From positions 1 through 16,815 of the forward strand of contig UQVT01000022.1 in assembly GCA_900544465.1 (NCBI GenBank): 16,815 bases of DNA, given 5' to 3'. The notes below the pieces were generated by a model. The model did not search any database, was not told the origin of the DNA, and worked only from the letters and a program-made list of their open reading frames with translations. This DNA comes from an uncultured Collinsella sp. Lineage in GTDB: Bacteria > Actinomycetota > Coriobacteriia > Coriobacteriales > Coriobacteriaceae. A program made the position numbers and the translations under genes. Shown piece by piece: positions 1 through 6,738 of the stretch (the stretch's first letter is position 1; each line of letters starts with the position of its first letter).

Positions 1-940
1 CGGCGTCGCCGGTGCGGAAGGTGACGTTGGCGATGGAGCGGCTGTCGGCCTGCGTGGCGCCATGGAACAGCTCGCTGTGCTCGAGCAGGTCATAGAGCAG
101 GTTGGCCTTGGCCCAGTTGCGCTCGGCCATGGTTGCGAGCCCGCCGGTCTGCTCCACCCAATGGAACACCTTGCCGCATACGTAGATGCCAAAGGTGTTA
201 GGCGTGTTGAGCATGGAGCCCTTGGCGGCCTGGGCCTTAAGGTCCATGTACTGCGGCGTCTGCGCAAAGGCGGGGCCGTCGGCGATGAGGTCGTCGCGCA
301 CGATAACCACGGTCACGCCCGCGGCGCCGGCGTTTTTCTGCGCGCCGGCGTAGATGAGCCCGTAGCGCTCAACATCGAGCGGCTGCGACAAAAAGCAGCT
401 CGAGACATCTGCGACCAGCGGTACGTCGCCGCAAGCGGGCAGCTCGTGGTACATGGTGCCAAAGATGGTGTTGTTCTGGCAGATGTAAACGTAGTCGAGC
501 CCGTCGCTCGCGGCCTCGGCGGCAATGCGAGCGTTGATGTCGGCCATGTCGGGGATGCGGTCGAAGTTGGTGTCCTCGGAGCTCGCGAGCAGCACGGCCT
601 CGCCGTACTTGTCGGCTTCTTTGTATGCCTTGTTGGCAAAGTTGCCGGTCACGATGTAGCCGGCGCGGCCGCGGCGCATGAGGTTCATGGGGATGCCCGC
701 AAACTGCAGCGTGGCGCCGCCCTGCAAAAACAGGACGCGGTAGTTGTTGGGGATGCTCAGCAGGCGACGCAGGGTTACCTCGGCGTCGTCGATGATCTGT
801 TGGTACATGCTAGATCGATGGCTCATCTCGAGCACGGACATGCCGCAACCGCGGTAGTCCATCATCTCGTCGGCGATCTCGGCGAGCACGCTGGTAGGCA
901 GCGCGGCCGGGCCAGCTGAGAAGTTGTGCACACGTGCCAT
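1..940 (-). CDS. serC: phosphoserine aminotransferase SerC, 3' end outside the window
   Basis: SerC is the PLP-dependent cytosolic enzyme that converts 3-phosphohydroxypyruvate and glutamate to phosphoserine in serine synthesis. The visible 313 residues (family about 360) start MARVHNFSAGPAALP, the family's N-terminal signature, followed by an EMSHRSSMY segment, a LFLQGGATLQFAGIPMNL segment, and the Schiff-base lysine at about residue 202 in AGAQKNAGAAG. The start ATG at 938-940 follows GAGGGGG (950-956) with a 9-base gap. The C-terminal 45 or so residues lie beyond base 1. No anomaly is seen; it is a housekeeping gene bordering the defence region. Recognition is confident from the motifs. 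Confidence 0.96.
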   Translation of the reverse strand, partial: MARVHNFSAGPAALPTSVLAEIADEMMDYRGCGMSVLEMSHRSSMYQQIIDDAEVTLRRLLSIPNNYRVLFLQGGATLQFAGIPMNLMRRGRAGYIVTGNFANKAYKEADKYGEAVLLASSEDTNFDRIPDMADINARIAAEAASDGLDYVYICQNNTIFGTMYHELPACGDVPLVADVSSCFLSQPLDVERYGLIYAGAQKNAGAAGVTVVIVRDDLIADGPAFAQTPQYMDLKAQAAKGSMLNTPNTFGIYVCGKVFHWVEQTGGLATMAERNWAKANLLYDLLEHSELFHGATQADSRSIANVTFRTGDA

Positions 941-979
941 CTTCTAGTTCCCCCTCGTAGTCGTTTGAACGTTCGGGAT

Positions 980-988
980 ACTTTAGCA
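980..988 (-). promoter_or_regulatory. candidate extended -10 element for serC
   Basis: On the minus strand TGCTAAAGT lies about 40 bases upstream of the serC start: a TG dinucleotide plus a TAAAGT hexamer. No convincing -35 sits 16-18 bases further up, so this is only a candidate. Confidence 0.3.
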
Positions 989-1071
989 CAGTGCAGCGTC
1001 AGGCGCGACCGCATCACAGCAAAACCCGAGCGCGCCGCTATGATTTACAGGATGGTTACATGGGGGAGGGC

Positions 1072-1245
1072 TTATCTCGAGGCTCGCATCCGATCCGCCT
1101 CGGCCTTCGCTTGTTTCCAGGGGCGCACACGACCGTTGGTGAGGTCGTCGTAACCATGAGCGATGGTACGTTGAATGTGATCTTCGCGTTCCTGAATGGT
1201 AGTTAGCGCGCGCGTCTGATCAGAAATAGGCTTTACGACAGGCAT
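1072..1245 (-). CDS. short Phd/YefM-like antitoxin, apparently internally deleted, no toxin partner
   Basis: 57 residues. The first nine, MPVVKPISD, are the typical opening of Phd/YefM-family antitoxins. The last 45 or so (ending in GYDDLTNGRVRPWKQAKAEA and a short basic tail) resemble the C-terminal toxin-binding tail of such antitoxins. The middle of the usual 80-100 residue protein, which completes the DNA-binding and dimerisation fold, is missing, as if an in-frame deletion had joined the two ends. ATG at 1243-1245 has a good AAGGAG site (1251-1256 region), so I chose it over an ATG eight codons upstream. No RelE/ParE/Doc-like toxin reading frame follows towards serC. It is probably a remnant of a toxin-antitoxin pair, but the frame is open and it could still make a peptide. 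The family call is from memory of motifs. Confidence 0.55.
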   Translation of the reverse strand: MPVVKPISDQTRALTTIQEREDHIQRTIAHGYDDLTNGRVRPWKQAKAEADRMRASR

Positions 1246-1257
1246 ACGAAACTCCTT

Positions 1258-1285
1258 ACATAGAAGCATATGTATAACTCTATGT
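1258..1285 (-). promoter_or_regulatory. inverted repeat upstream of the antitoxin gene, possible operator
   Basis: ACATAGA (1258-1264) and TCTATGT (1279-1285) form a perfect 7-base inverted repeat around an AT-rich centre that itself contains CATATG. It lies immediately upstream of the ribosome site of the antitoxin-like gene. Antitoxins of this family normally repress their own promoter through such palindromes; the assignment here is inference. Confidence 0.4.
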
Positions 1286-1540
1286 TGAATATAGCGGAGG
1301 ATGGCGTTGGGCGTGTGCGTGCCTGCATTCGTAAGCGCGTTTATCTGGCAAGTGTGATTTGGGGCGACCTCGTCAAAGCTTCTGAGCTGCGAAAATGACC
1401 GTTAACCGGATTTAATTTTGTTGCTCAACATTTGACACTCTGGGCGTGGTAACTTTTTTACCAACAGGTATGATTATTGTCATGTGCGCCGCGCCTGCCT
1501 GCCGGGTTGCGGCGCACTTGTGACAGCCTTTGACACCCTT
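1286..1540 (+). promoter_or_regulatory. intergenic region upstream of brxA with inverted and direct repeats
   Basis: No gene is supported here. Visible structures are TGGTAA-N5-TTACCA (1447-1463), a weak -10-like TATGAT (1469-1474) without a clear -35, a strong hairpin (listed separately), and a direct repeat TTTGACAC at 1431-1438 and 1529-1536, each followed by a pyrimidine-rich stretch and then GCGTG. The BREX promoter must lie here or upstream, but none of the candidates is a good match. The repeats may be binding sites for a regulator that is not encoded in the window. Confidence 0.35.
1484..1517 (+). other. stable GC-rich stem-loop in the brxA leader
   Basis: GTGCGCCGC (1484-1492) pairs perfectly with GCGGCGCAC (1509-1517) across a 16-base loop. 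Outside a small internal loop the pairing resumes with TGTCA (1479-1483 region) and TGACA (1521-1525). There is no T tract, so it is not a classical terminator. It may be a leader structure or a protein-binding site. Confidence 0.5.
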
Positions 1541-1555
1541 GGAGCGTGTACTGTG
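1541..1555 (+). promoter_or_regulatory. ribosome-binding site and GTG that probably start brxA in the ON state
   Basis: GGAG (1541-1544) lies 8 bases before GTG (1553-1555). Reading from this GTG gives MDVTTKSVRGG and then enters the G run. With the ten G present it continues out of frame and stops at TGA 1616-1618 after 21 codons. With nine G it would run into the conserved BrxA frame, supplying an N-terminus of the expected kind. The GTG at 1587 inside the tract has only the G run itself directly in front and is poorly spaced for initiation. Confidence 0.6.
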
Positions 1556-1577
1556 GATGTAACCACAAAAAGCGTTC

Positions 1578-1587
1578 GGGGGGGGGG
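1578..1587 (+). repeat. poly(G)10 homopolymer at the 5' end of brxA, likely phase-variation tract
   Basis: Ten consecutive G occupy 1578-1587. Such runs change length by slipped-strand mispairing and are classic ON/OFF switches when placed in the first codons of a gene. Here the tract links a good start (1553) to the BrxA frame and is one base out of register in this sequence. A homopolymer sequencing error remains possible. Confidence 0.75.
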
Positions 1588-2237
1588 TGCTCACCCGCGA
1601 GCAATTCCTCCCGCATGAGATGCGCATCGTCGCTGCCCTTCGTATGCAGGGCGCAAGCGACGAGCAGGTCATTGTACGCGTAAAGAGCGAGAACCTCTTT
1701 CAATATCCCACGGAGCGCATGGTCGCCAACCGCGCAACCGTGTGCCTTCGCCGCCTTGACGCCATGGTGCCCACGGACGCCGTATGCGCCGCGCGCGGCA
1801 TCGACCCCAAAACCGCCGTCGAGGCTGCGTCATCCCTAACCAGGCTCATGGCATCCGGCACTCCCACGCAGGCGGACCAGGCCATCTTCTACAGCATGAT
1901 CTGCCGCTACGATATCGTGCGCGAGCTCGTGCTCGTCGAGGTAGGGGAGCGCCTACAAAACTTCGATTATGCCTTTACGGCGGTTGACCTCAACGCCTTT
2001 ATGACACGCTTTACCACGGAGTATCCGGACGCGGCCCGCTGGAATGAGACCACGGTCAAGCGCATTAAGGGCTCGCTCCGCCAGACGCTCCGCCATGCCG
2101 GCCTTATCGGCGAGGGCCAGGGCCCGGAGTCCGAGCGCCTGTCACCACTCTTCCTCGATTCCGATGTCGAGCGAGCCTTGGTTCAGCTGGGCGAGCAGTC
2201 GCTTATCGCGGCCCTTACCGGCAGGGCGGTGATGTAG
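1587..2237 (+). CDS. brxA: BrxA, BREX system protein (DUF1819 family), probably frameshifted at its 5' end
   Basis: BrxA is a small DNA-binding protein of BREX phage-defence systems, encoded first in type 1 operons. The 216-residue frame shows the expected layout: an N-terminal helix with EMRIVAALRMQGASDEQVI, the ENLFQY motif at about residues 36-41, an all-helical middle, and a C-terminal winged-helix-like part (WNETTVKRIKGSLRQTLRHAGLI). An in-frame stop at 1560 and no ATG mean that the open frame can only start at the GTG inside the G run. The natural start is more likely GTG 1553, reached when the G run is 9 or 12 long; that would add 11 residues ending VRGG just before VLTREQF. The next gene, brxB, starts one base after the stop. 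Identity is confident from context and motifs; the frameshift reading is inference. Confidence 0.85.
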   Translation: MLTREQFLPHEMRIVAALRMQGASDEQVIVRVKSENLFQYPTERMVANRATVCLRRLDAMVPTDAVCAARGIDPKTAVEAASSLTRLMASGTPTQADQAIFYSMICRYDIVRELVLVEVGERLQNFDYAFTAVDLNAFMTRFTTEYPDAARWNETTVKRIKGSLRQTLRHAGLIGEGQGPESERLSPLFLDSDVERALVQLGEQSLIAALTGRAVM

Positions 2238-2238
2238 C

Positions 2239-2931
2239 GTGGCTCCCGTCAAAAGCGCCGTCGACCCTGTTATCACCCCGGCGACCGATCTCACCACCAA
2301 TATCGGCATCCATTCCCGCAAGAGCGTCGTGGCGGCGCATGCCCGCTCCGAGCGCGCCTGTCAGGAATTTGAGCGCCGTGCGCAGCTTCTGCGCGAGTGT
2401 CTGTGCAGCGAGGACTTTTTGGCCAACAAGGGCATAGGCAATGAGATCGGCTTCCACACTTTTTGCTATGACCCCGCGCTGGAGTTTGAGGCGCGTGCAT
2501 TATTTGACGCCCTTTCACGCGATGCCGAGGCCGACAAGCTTCCGTGCACGCTCAAGGTCGTGAACCTTTACGACGCCGTGCTGGCAATTCTCGAAAAGCG
2601 CCGTGTCCTCAAGGCTATCCCGCACCAAGAGGAGCGCCGCGGTACCCAGCGCGTGCTCGAGGACGTGGCCAAGTTCGCCTCGCCCGAGAAAGTCGCTGCG
2701 TACATCCTTGAGCAGACCGAGCCGCACGCGCCTGGAGACGTCGTTTTCCTCACCGGCGCGGGCGAGGTTTTCCCGTTCTTTCGCATACATACGCTTCTCC
2801 ACTGCATGCTTGCGGATTTTGATGAGGTGCCTGTGGTCGCCGCCTATCCGGGCAGTTTCAACGGCTCTTCTTTCCAGCTCTTTAACCGTCTGCCGGCCGA
2901 CAACTACTACCGCGCCATCGATATCTCGTAA
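2239..2931 (+). CDS. brxB: BrxB, BREX system protein (DUF1788 family)
   Basis: BrxB is a core BREX protein of unknown biochemical activity needed for the system to work. The 230 residues match the family's usual size, with NKGIGNEIGFHTFCYDPALE (about residues 63-82), VVNLYDAVLAILE (about 107-119), VVFLTGAGEVFPFFRIHTLL (about 167-186) and the C-terminal PVVAAYPGSFNG and NYYRAIDI. It starts at GTG one base after the brxA stop, so it is probably translationally coupled to brxA. A brxA frame that stops early, as in the ten-G allele, could therefore also lower brxB translation. The sequence looks intact. Its composition matches the host-like parts of the window. Confidence 0.92.
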   Translation: MAPVKSAVDPVITPATDLTTNIGIHSRKSVVAAHARSERACQEFERRAQLLRECLCSEDFLANKGIGNEIGFHTFCYDPALEFEARALFDALSRDAEADKLPCTLKVVNLYDAVLAILEKRRVLKAIPHQEERRGTQRVLEDVAKFASPEKVAAYILEQTEPHAPGDVVFLTGAGEVFPFFRIHTLLHCMLADFDEVPVVAAYPGSFNGSSFQLFNRLPADNYYRAIDIS

Positions 2932-3009
2932 GCACGGCTCCCCGCAGGCAAGTCCCTGCCGCCGGTAACAACCCTTTGCCATAACGTTCCCAAACCCAAA
3001 GGAGCACCC

Positions 3010-6000
3010 ATGGACAACACGATCATTCGCGACCTCTTTGCTAAAGACATCAACCGCTCCATCAACGGCGTGGTCAAGGTCCAGGATTCAAAAGATGGGT
3101 CCATCCGCCAGGAGCTTGACGAGTACGTGGTGACGCGCGAGTTGCAGAGGCACTTTGCCACGTTCTTCAAGGCCTACGGCGATGCCATCGATGTGCCCAC
3201 CGACAAGATCGGCGTGTGGGTCAGTGGTTTCTTCGGTTCAGGTAAATCGCACTTCCTCAAGATGCTGAGCTACCTGCTCGAGAATCGCCAGATCGGCGGT
3301 AAGAGCGCCATCCGCTACTTTGACGGCAAGATCGTCGACCCCATGGTCGAGGCTGCCATGGAGCGCGCCTGCTCGGTGTCCACGCAGGCCATCCTCTTTA
3401 ACATCGATAGCAAGGCGGGCCAGTGGAAGCAGGGCGATACGGCTCCCACGGCGCTGCTTCGCGGCTTTGAGCGCATGTTCTACGAGGCGCGCGGCTTCTA
3501 TGGCGAGGACCTAAAGCTTGCAAAGCTCGAGGAACACATCGATTCCCTGGGCAAGACCCAGGAGTTCCGCGAGGCCTTTGAGCGCGTCAACGGCGAGTCC
3601 TGGCTCCAGACCCGCGACACCTACAGCTACTTTGAGGACGACGTCGTCGAGGTGCTGCAGAGCGTGCTCGGCATGAGCGAAAAGGCCGCATGGAACTGGC
3701 TTGAGGGTTCTGAGGACGAGGTTTTGGCCCCCGATGTCTTTGCCAAAAAGGTCAAGGACTACGTAGACGCTCAGGCAGCGGCCCACGGCGGCAACTTCCG
3801 TTTGCTCTTTATGGTCGACGAGGTGGGTCAGTTTATTACAAACGACAAGGACCCAAGCCTTATGCTGAGCCTTCAGACCATCGTCAAGGAGCTGGGTGCC
3901 GCCTGCGGTGGCCGCGTGTGGGTGATGGTTACGAGCCAGGAGGCCATCGACAACCTGAGCCTGCCCGTGGGCAACGACTTTTCAAAGATCCAGGGCCGCT
4001 TCAATACCCGCCTTTCGCTCTCCAGCTCCAGCGTGGACGAGGTCATCCAGCGCCGTGTGATCGAGAAGACCGCGCCGGCGGCCGATATGCTTGCACAGGT
4101 CTACGAGCAAGACGCCGCCGTGCTTAAAAACAACTTTACCTTTGAGGGTGGCTCGCGCTCCGACCTTGCCGGCTACGCCAACTCCAAGGATTTTGTGGCC
4201 AGCTACCCGTTTGTGGGCTACCAGTTTAAGCTCCTGCCCGACGTGATGACCGAGGTGCGCAAGCACGGTGTCAAGGCCAAGCACATGTCAACGGGCGAGC
4301 GCTCCATGCTGAGCGCGTTCCAGGAGAGCGCTCAGGCCATCCAGTATGACCAGACCGGTGCACTCGTGCCGTTCTGGTGCTTCTTCGACACTATCTCCAA
4401 AGACCTTGAGCACGGCATCAACCAGGTGGTCGACCGCGCGGTCCGTGCGGCCGAGGACGCAAAGGGCCTTGAACCCTACGACGTTCAGGTGCTGAAGCTC
4501 CTGTACCTGATTCGTTACATCGGCTACGTTAAGGCCACGGTCGAGAACATCTCCATCTTCATGATCGACGACCTCGACGTGGACATGCGCGCCCTCAAGG
4601 ACCGCGTCAAGGAGTCCCTTGCCCGCCTGGAGGGCGAGAACTACGCGGCACGCCAGGGCGATGCCTATAGCTTCCTCACCGACGAGGAGCAGGAGATAGC
4701 GCAGGAGATCGCACGCACTCCGGTCGATAACGCGCAGGTGATCGAGTCTATCAAAAAGCGCCTGTTCGACAGCATCTACACCGCGCGTAAACTCAACCGC
4801 GGGGCCAACGACTTTTCGTTTGACCGCTATGTGGACGGCTCAATCCACGGTGCCAGCATGGGCGGCATGGAGCTTTGCGTGGCGACTATGGCGAGCGATC
4901 TGGGCCGTGCGGACGATACCGAGCTGGCCTTGGCTTCTTCGGGCAAAGCCATCGTGGCTTTGAGCGACGAGGCGGATTATTGGGAGACGCTCGTCAACGC
5001 CGCCAAGATCCGCAAGTACGCCAAGACGCGAAATCTCCAGGAGCTTCAGCCGAGTAAGCGCCAGATCGTCGAGTCCAAGATGCGCGAGGCAGCCTATAAC
5101 GAGAAAGAGGCCGATGTCCTTTTGAGCGAGGCCGTACTCCATGCACGTTGCGCGGTCAACGGCCGCATAATTGAGGTCCGCGCGGTCAAACCCGCTCAGG
5201 TCTTTGAGCAAGTGCTGGCGCAGCTGTGCGATGTGGTCTTTGAAAAGGCCGACTATATCGGCGCGCCGGTCACGAGCGATTCCGATATCCGCTCCACTCT
5301 GGCGGGCAACGTTCAAGCGGGGCTCGCTGGCATGGACGCGGGCAACACGCGTGCGCTCAAGGAGGTCGAGGACTACCTCAAAGTGCAGCACCAGCGCCAC
5401 CTGGATACCGCTATGGGCGATATCCAGCGCAGGTACCAGCAAAAGCCCTATGGCTGGCGCGAGGTTGACATCGCAAATGTGGTGGCGCAGCTTGTAGTGG
5501 AGCAGCGCGCGCAGGTGCTGTTTGGCGGTCAGGCGGTTCAAGCTAACGACAGCCGCATGGTGTCGCTCCTGCGTAAGGATGCCGATAAGGCCCAGGTGCG
5601 TTTGCGCGTGCGCATGAGCGACCGGTTGCTGCGCGCCACGGGCGAGCTTATGCGTGACCTGTTTGATCTCAAGACCGTGCCCTCCAACGAGGATAAGCTC
5701 GTGGTCGAGCTCAAGGAGCGCCTTGAGGGCTTGCGTGAGGTGTGCGTCGCCATGGCACGCGACTACTACACGGGTATCAAGCCGGCCTACCCGTATCCCG
5801 GTGAGGACGAGTGCGAGAAGATGCGCTCGGAGGTGGTCGACGTTCTTAAGGACCAGAGCGATTCCGAGGCGTTCTTGACCACGTTCACCAAGCACGAGGA
5901 CCGCCTGCTCGATGCCAAGGAAGACTTTGACAAGGTGGTTGAGTTCTTCGAGTCCAACCAACGAACAGCGTTTGACCACGCCAAGGATTTCTTGAGCCGC

Positions 6001-6672
6001 ACCGAGGGCATCGAGTATGCCTCCGATGACATTCCCAACGCGGTGGAGAACGTGGCAAAGGTACGCGAGATCCTCAAAGACCCAAAGCCCTACGGCCGCA
6101 TTAAAGACCTTCAGCCGTTGATGGCACCCGTCAAGGAAGACATCAAAAAGCACCTGGGCATTCGCCGCAACGAGTTCTTGTGTCGTATCGAAAACGACCT
6201 GCAGGATTTGCGGAAGCAGGCCGAGAGCCAAGAAGGTTTTGTCAAGCAGGCCAAGGATGCCATCGCGGACGCCAACACCAGGTATGAGTCGTTCAAGAAC
6301 CGCGCCCATGGCGTCCAGAGCCTCAACGAGCTTAACGCCCTCGCGGCAAACTGGGAAAACTGGATCGTTGCTGCAACCAACAAGATATACGACGCCGTGG
6401 ATGAGGCCCGCATGCGAATGGACAACGAGCGCCGCACCACCGAGGTCACGAGTACGGGTGAGGTGGTCAAGAAGATTTCCAACAAGGGCGCCGCATCGTC
6501 TGCGCCCGTGCCCGCGTCTAAGCCCCAGCGGAAGATCAAGACCGTGCGCCGCGCCGATTTGGCCAAGCCGAGTCGCCTCTTGTCCGCAGAGGACGTGGAG
6601 CGCTACGTGGACGACCTGCGCTCTCGCCTTATGCAGGAGCTCGCTGCAAACGACGAGATTCGTATCAACTAA
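3010..6672 (+). CDS. brxC: BrxC, BREX P-loop ATPase
   Basis: BrxC is the large AAA-type ATPase of BREX, thought to form oligomers that act with BrxB, PglX and PglZ. The protein is 1220 residues, full length for the family. Walker A is GFFGSGKS at residues 73-80, directly after the conserved IGVWVS; Walker B is LLFMVDE with the acidic pair at 270-271. A sensor-like VMVTSQEAI follows. The C-terminal third is rich in helices and charged repeats consistent with coiled coil, and the end (LLSAEDVERYVDDLRSRLMQ) matches the family tail. AAAGGAG (2998-3004) precedes ATG with a 5-base gap. The gene is 78 bases after brxB in the same operon. No defect was seen; it is one of the few BREX genes here that looks fully functional. 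Confidence 0.96.
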   Translation: MDNTIIRDLFAKDINRSINGVVKVQDSKDGSIRQELDEYVVTRELQRHFATFFKAYGDAIDVPTDKIGVWVSGFFGSGKSHFLKMLSYLLENRQIGGKSAIRYFDGKIVDPMVEAAMERACSVSTQAILFNIDSKAGQWKQGDTAPTALLRGFERMFYEARGFYGEDLKLAKLEEHIDSLGKTQEFREAFERVNGESWLQTRDTYSYFEDDVVEVLQSVLGMSEKAAWNWLEGSEDEVLAPDVFAKKVKDYVDAQAAAHGGNFRLLFMVDEVGQFITNDKDPSLMLSLQTIVKELGAACGGRVWVMVTSQEAIDNLSLPVGNDFSKIQGRFNTRLSLSSSSVDEVIQRRVIEKTAPAADMLAQVYEQDAAVLKNNFTFEGGSRSDLAGYANSKDFVASYPFVGYQFKLLPDVMTEVRKHGVKAKHMSTGERSMLSAFQESAQAIQYDQTGALVPFWCFFDTISKDLEHGINQVVDRAVRAAEDAKGLEPYDVQVLKLLYLIRYIGYVKATVENISIFMIDDLDVDMRALKDRVKESLARLEGENYAARQGDAYSFLTDEEQEIAQEIARTPVDNAQVIESIKKRLFDSIYTARKLNRGANDFSFDRYVDGSIHGASMGGMELCVATMASDLGRADDTELALASSGKAIVALSDEADYWETLVNAAKIRKYAKTRNLQELQPSKRQIVESKMREAAYNEKEADVLLSEAVLHARCAVNGRIIEVRAVKPAQVFEQVLAQLCDVVFEKADYIGAPVTSDSDIRSTLAGNVQAGLAGMDAGNTRALKEVEDYLKVQHQRHLDTAMGDIQRRYQQKPYGWREVDIANVVAQLVVEQRAQVLFGGQAVQANDSRMVSLLRKDADKAQVRLRVRMSDRLLRATGELMRDLFDLKTVPSNEDKLVVELKERLEGLREVCVAMARDYYTGIKPAYPYPGEDECEKMRSEVVDVLKDQSDSEAFLTTFTKHEDRLLDAKEDFDKVVEFFESNQRTAFDHAKDFLSRTEGIEYASDDIPNAVENVAKVREILKDPKPYGRIKDLQPLMAPVKEDIKKHLGIRRNEFLCRIENDLQDLRKQAESQEGFVKQAKDAIADANTRYESFKNRAHGVQSLNELNALAANWENWIVAATNKIYDAVDEARMRMDNERRTTEVTSTGEVVKKISNKGAASSAPVPASKPQRKIKTVRRADLAKPSRLLSAEDVERYVDDLRSRLMQELAANDEIRIN

Positions 6673-6681
6673 CTCGCGGAG

Positions 6682-6709
6682 CCACCGGTGCCAAAGCGAG
6701 CACCGGTGG
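6682..6709 (+). other. 10-bp perfect stem-loop between brxC and pglX
   Basis: CCACCGGTGC (6682-6691) pairs with GCACCGGTGG (6700-6709) around an 8-base loop, then only TTTATGG follows. The short T stretch makes it a weak terminator at best. It may instead set the ratio of pglX to upstream message or protect an mRNA end. Confidence 0.5.
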
Positions 6710-6738
6710 TTTATGGCGTTTAGAAAGGCTCATCAACC

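Noticed and set aside
62..919. Long plus-strand open frame opposite serC
   Set aside because: It is the mirror of a GC-rich gene; the minus-strand product is clearly SerC and the plus product is repetitive V/G/A-rich with no ribosome site or family resemblance.
961..980. GAACGTTC palindrome upstream of serC as a LexA box
   Set aside because: The two half-sites abut without the 4-base spacer required for the CGAAC-N4-GTTCG box.
1412..1703. Minus-strand frames over the brxA leader
   Set aside because: They run across the leader hairpin and G tract, lack ribosome sites and have low-complexity or proline/cysteine-rich products.
4840..6309. 489-codon minus-strand open frame inside brxC
   Set aside because: Antisense frame kept open by GC-rich third positions; the brxC frame is conserved across it and the antisense product looks like no known protein.
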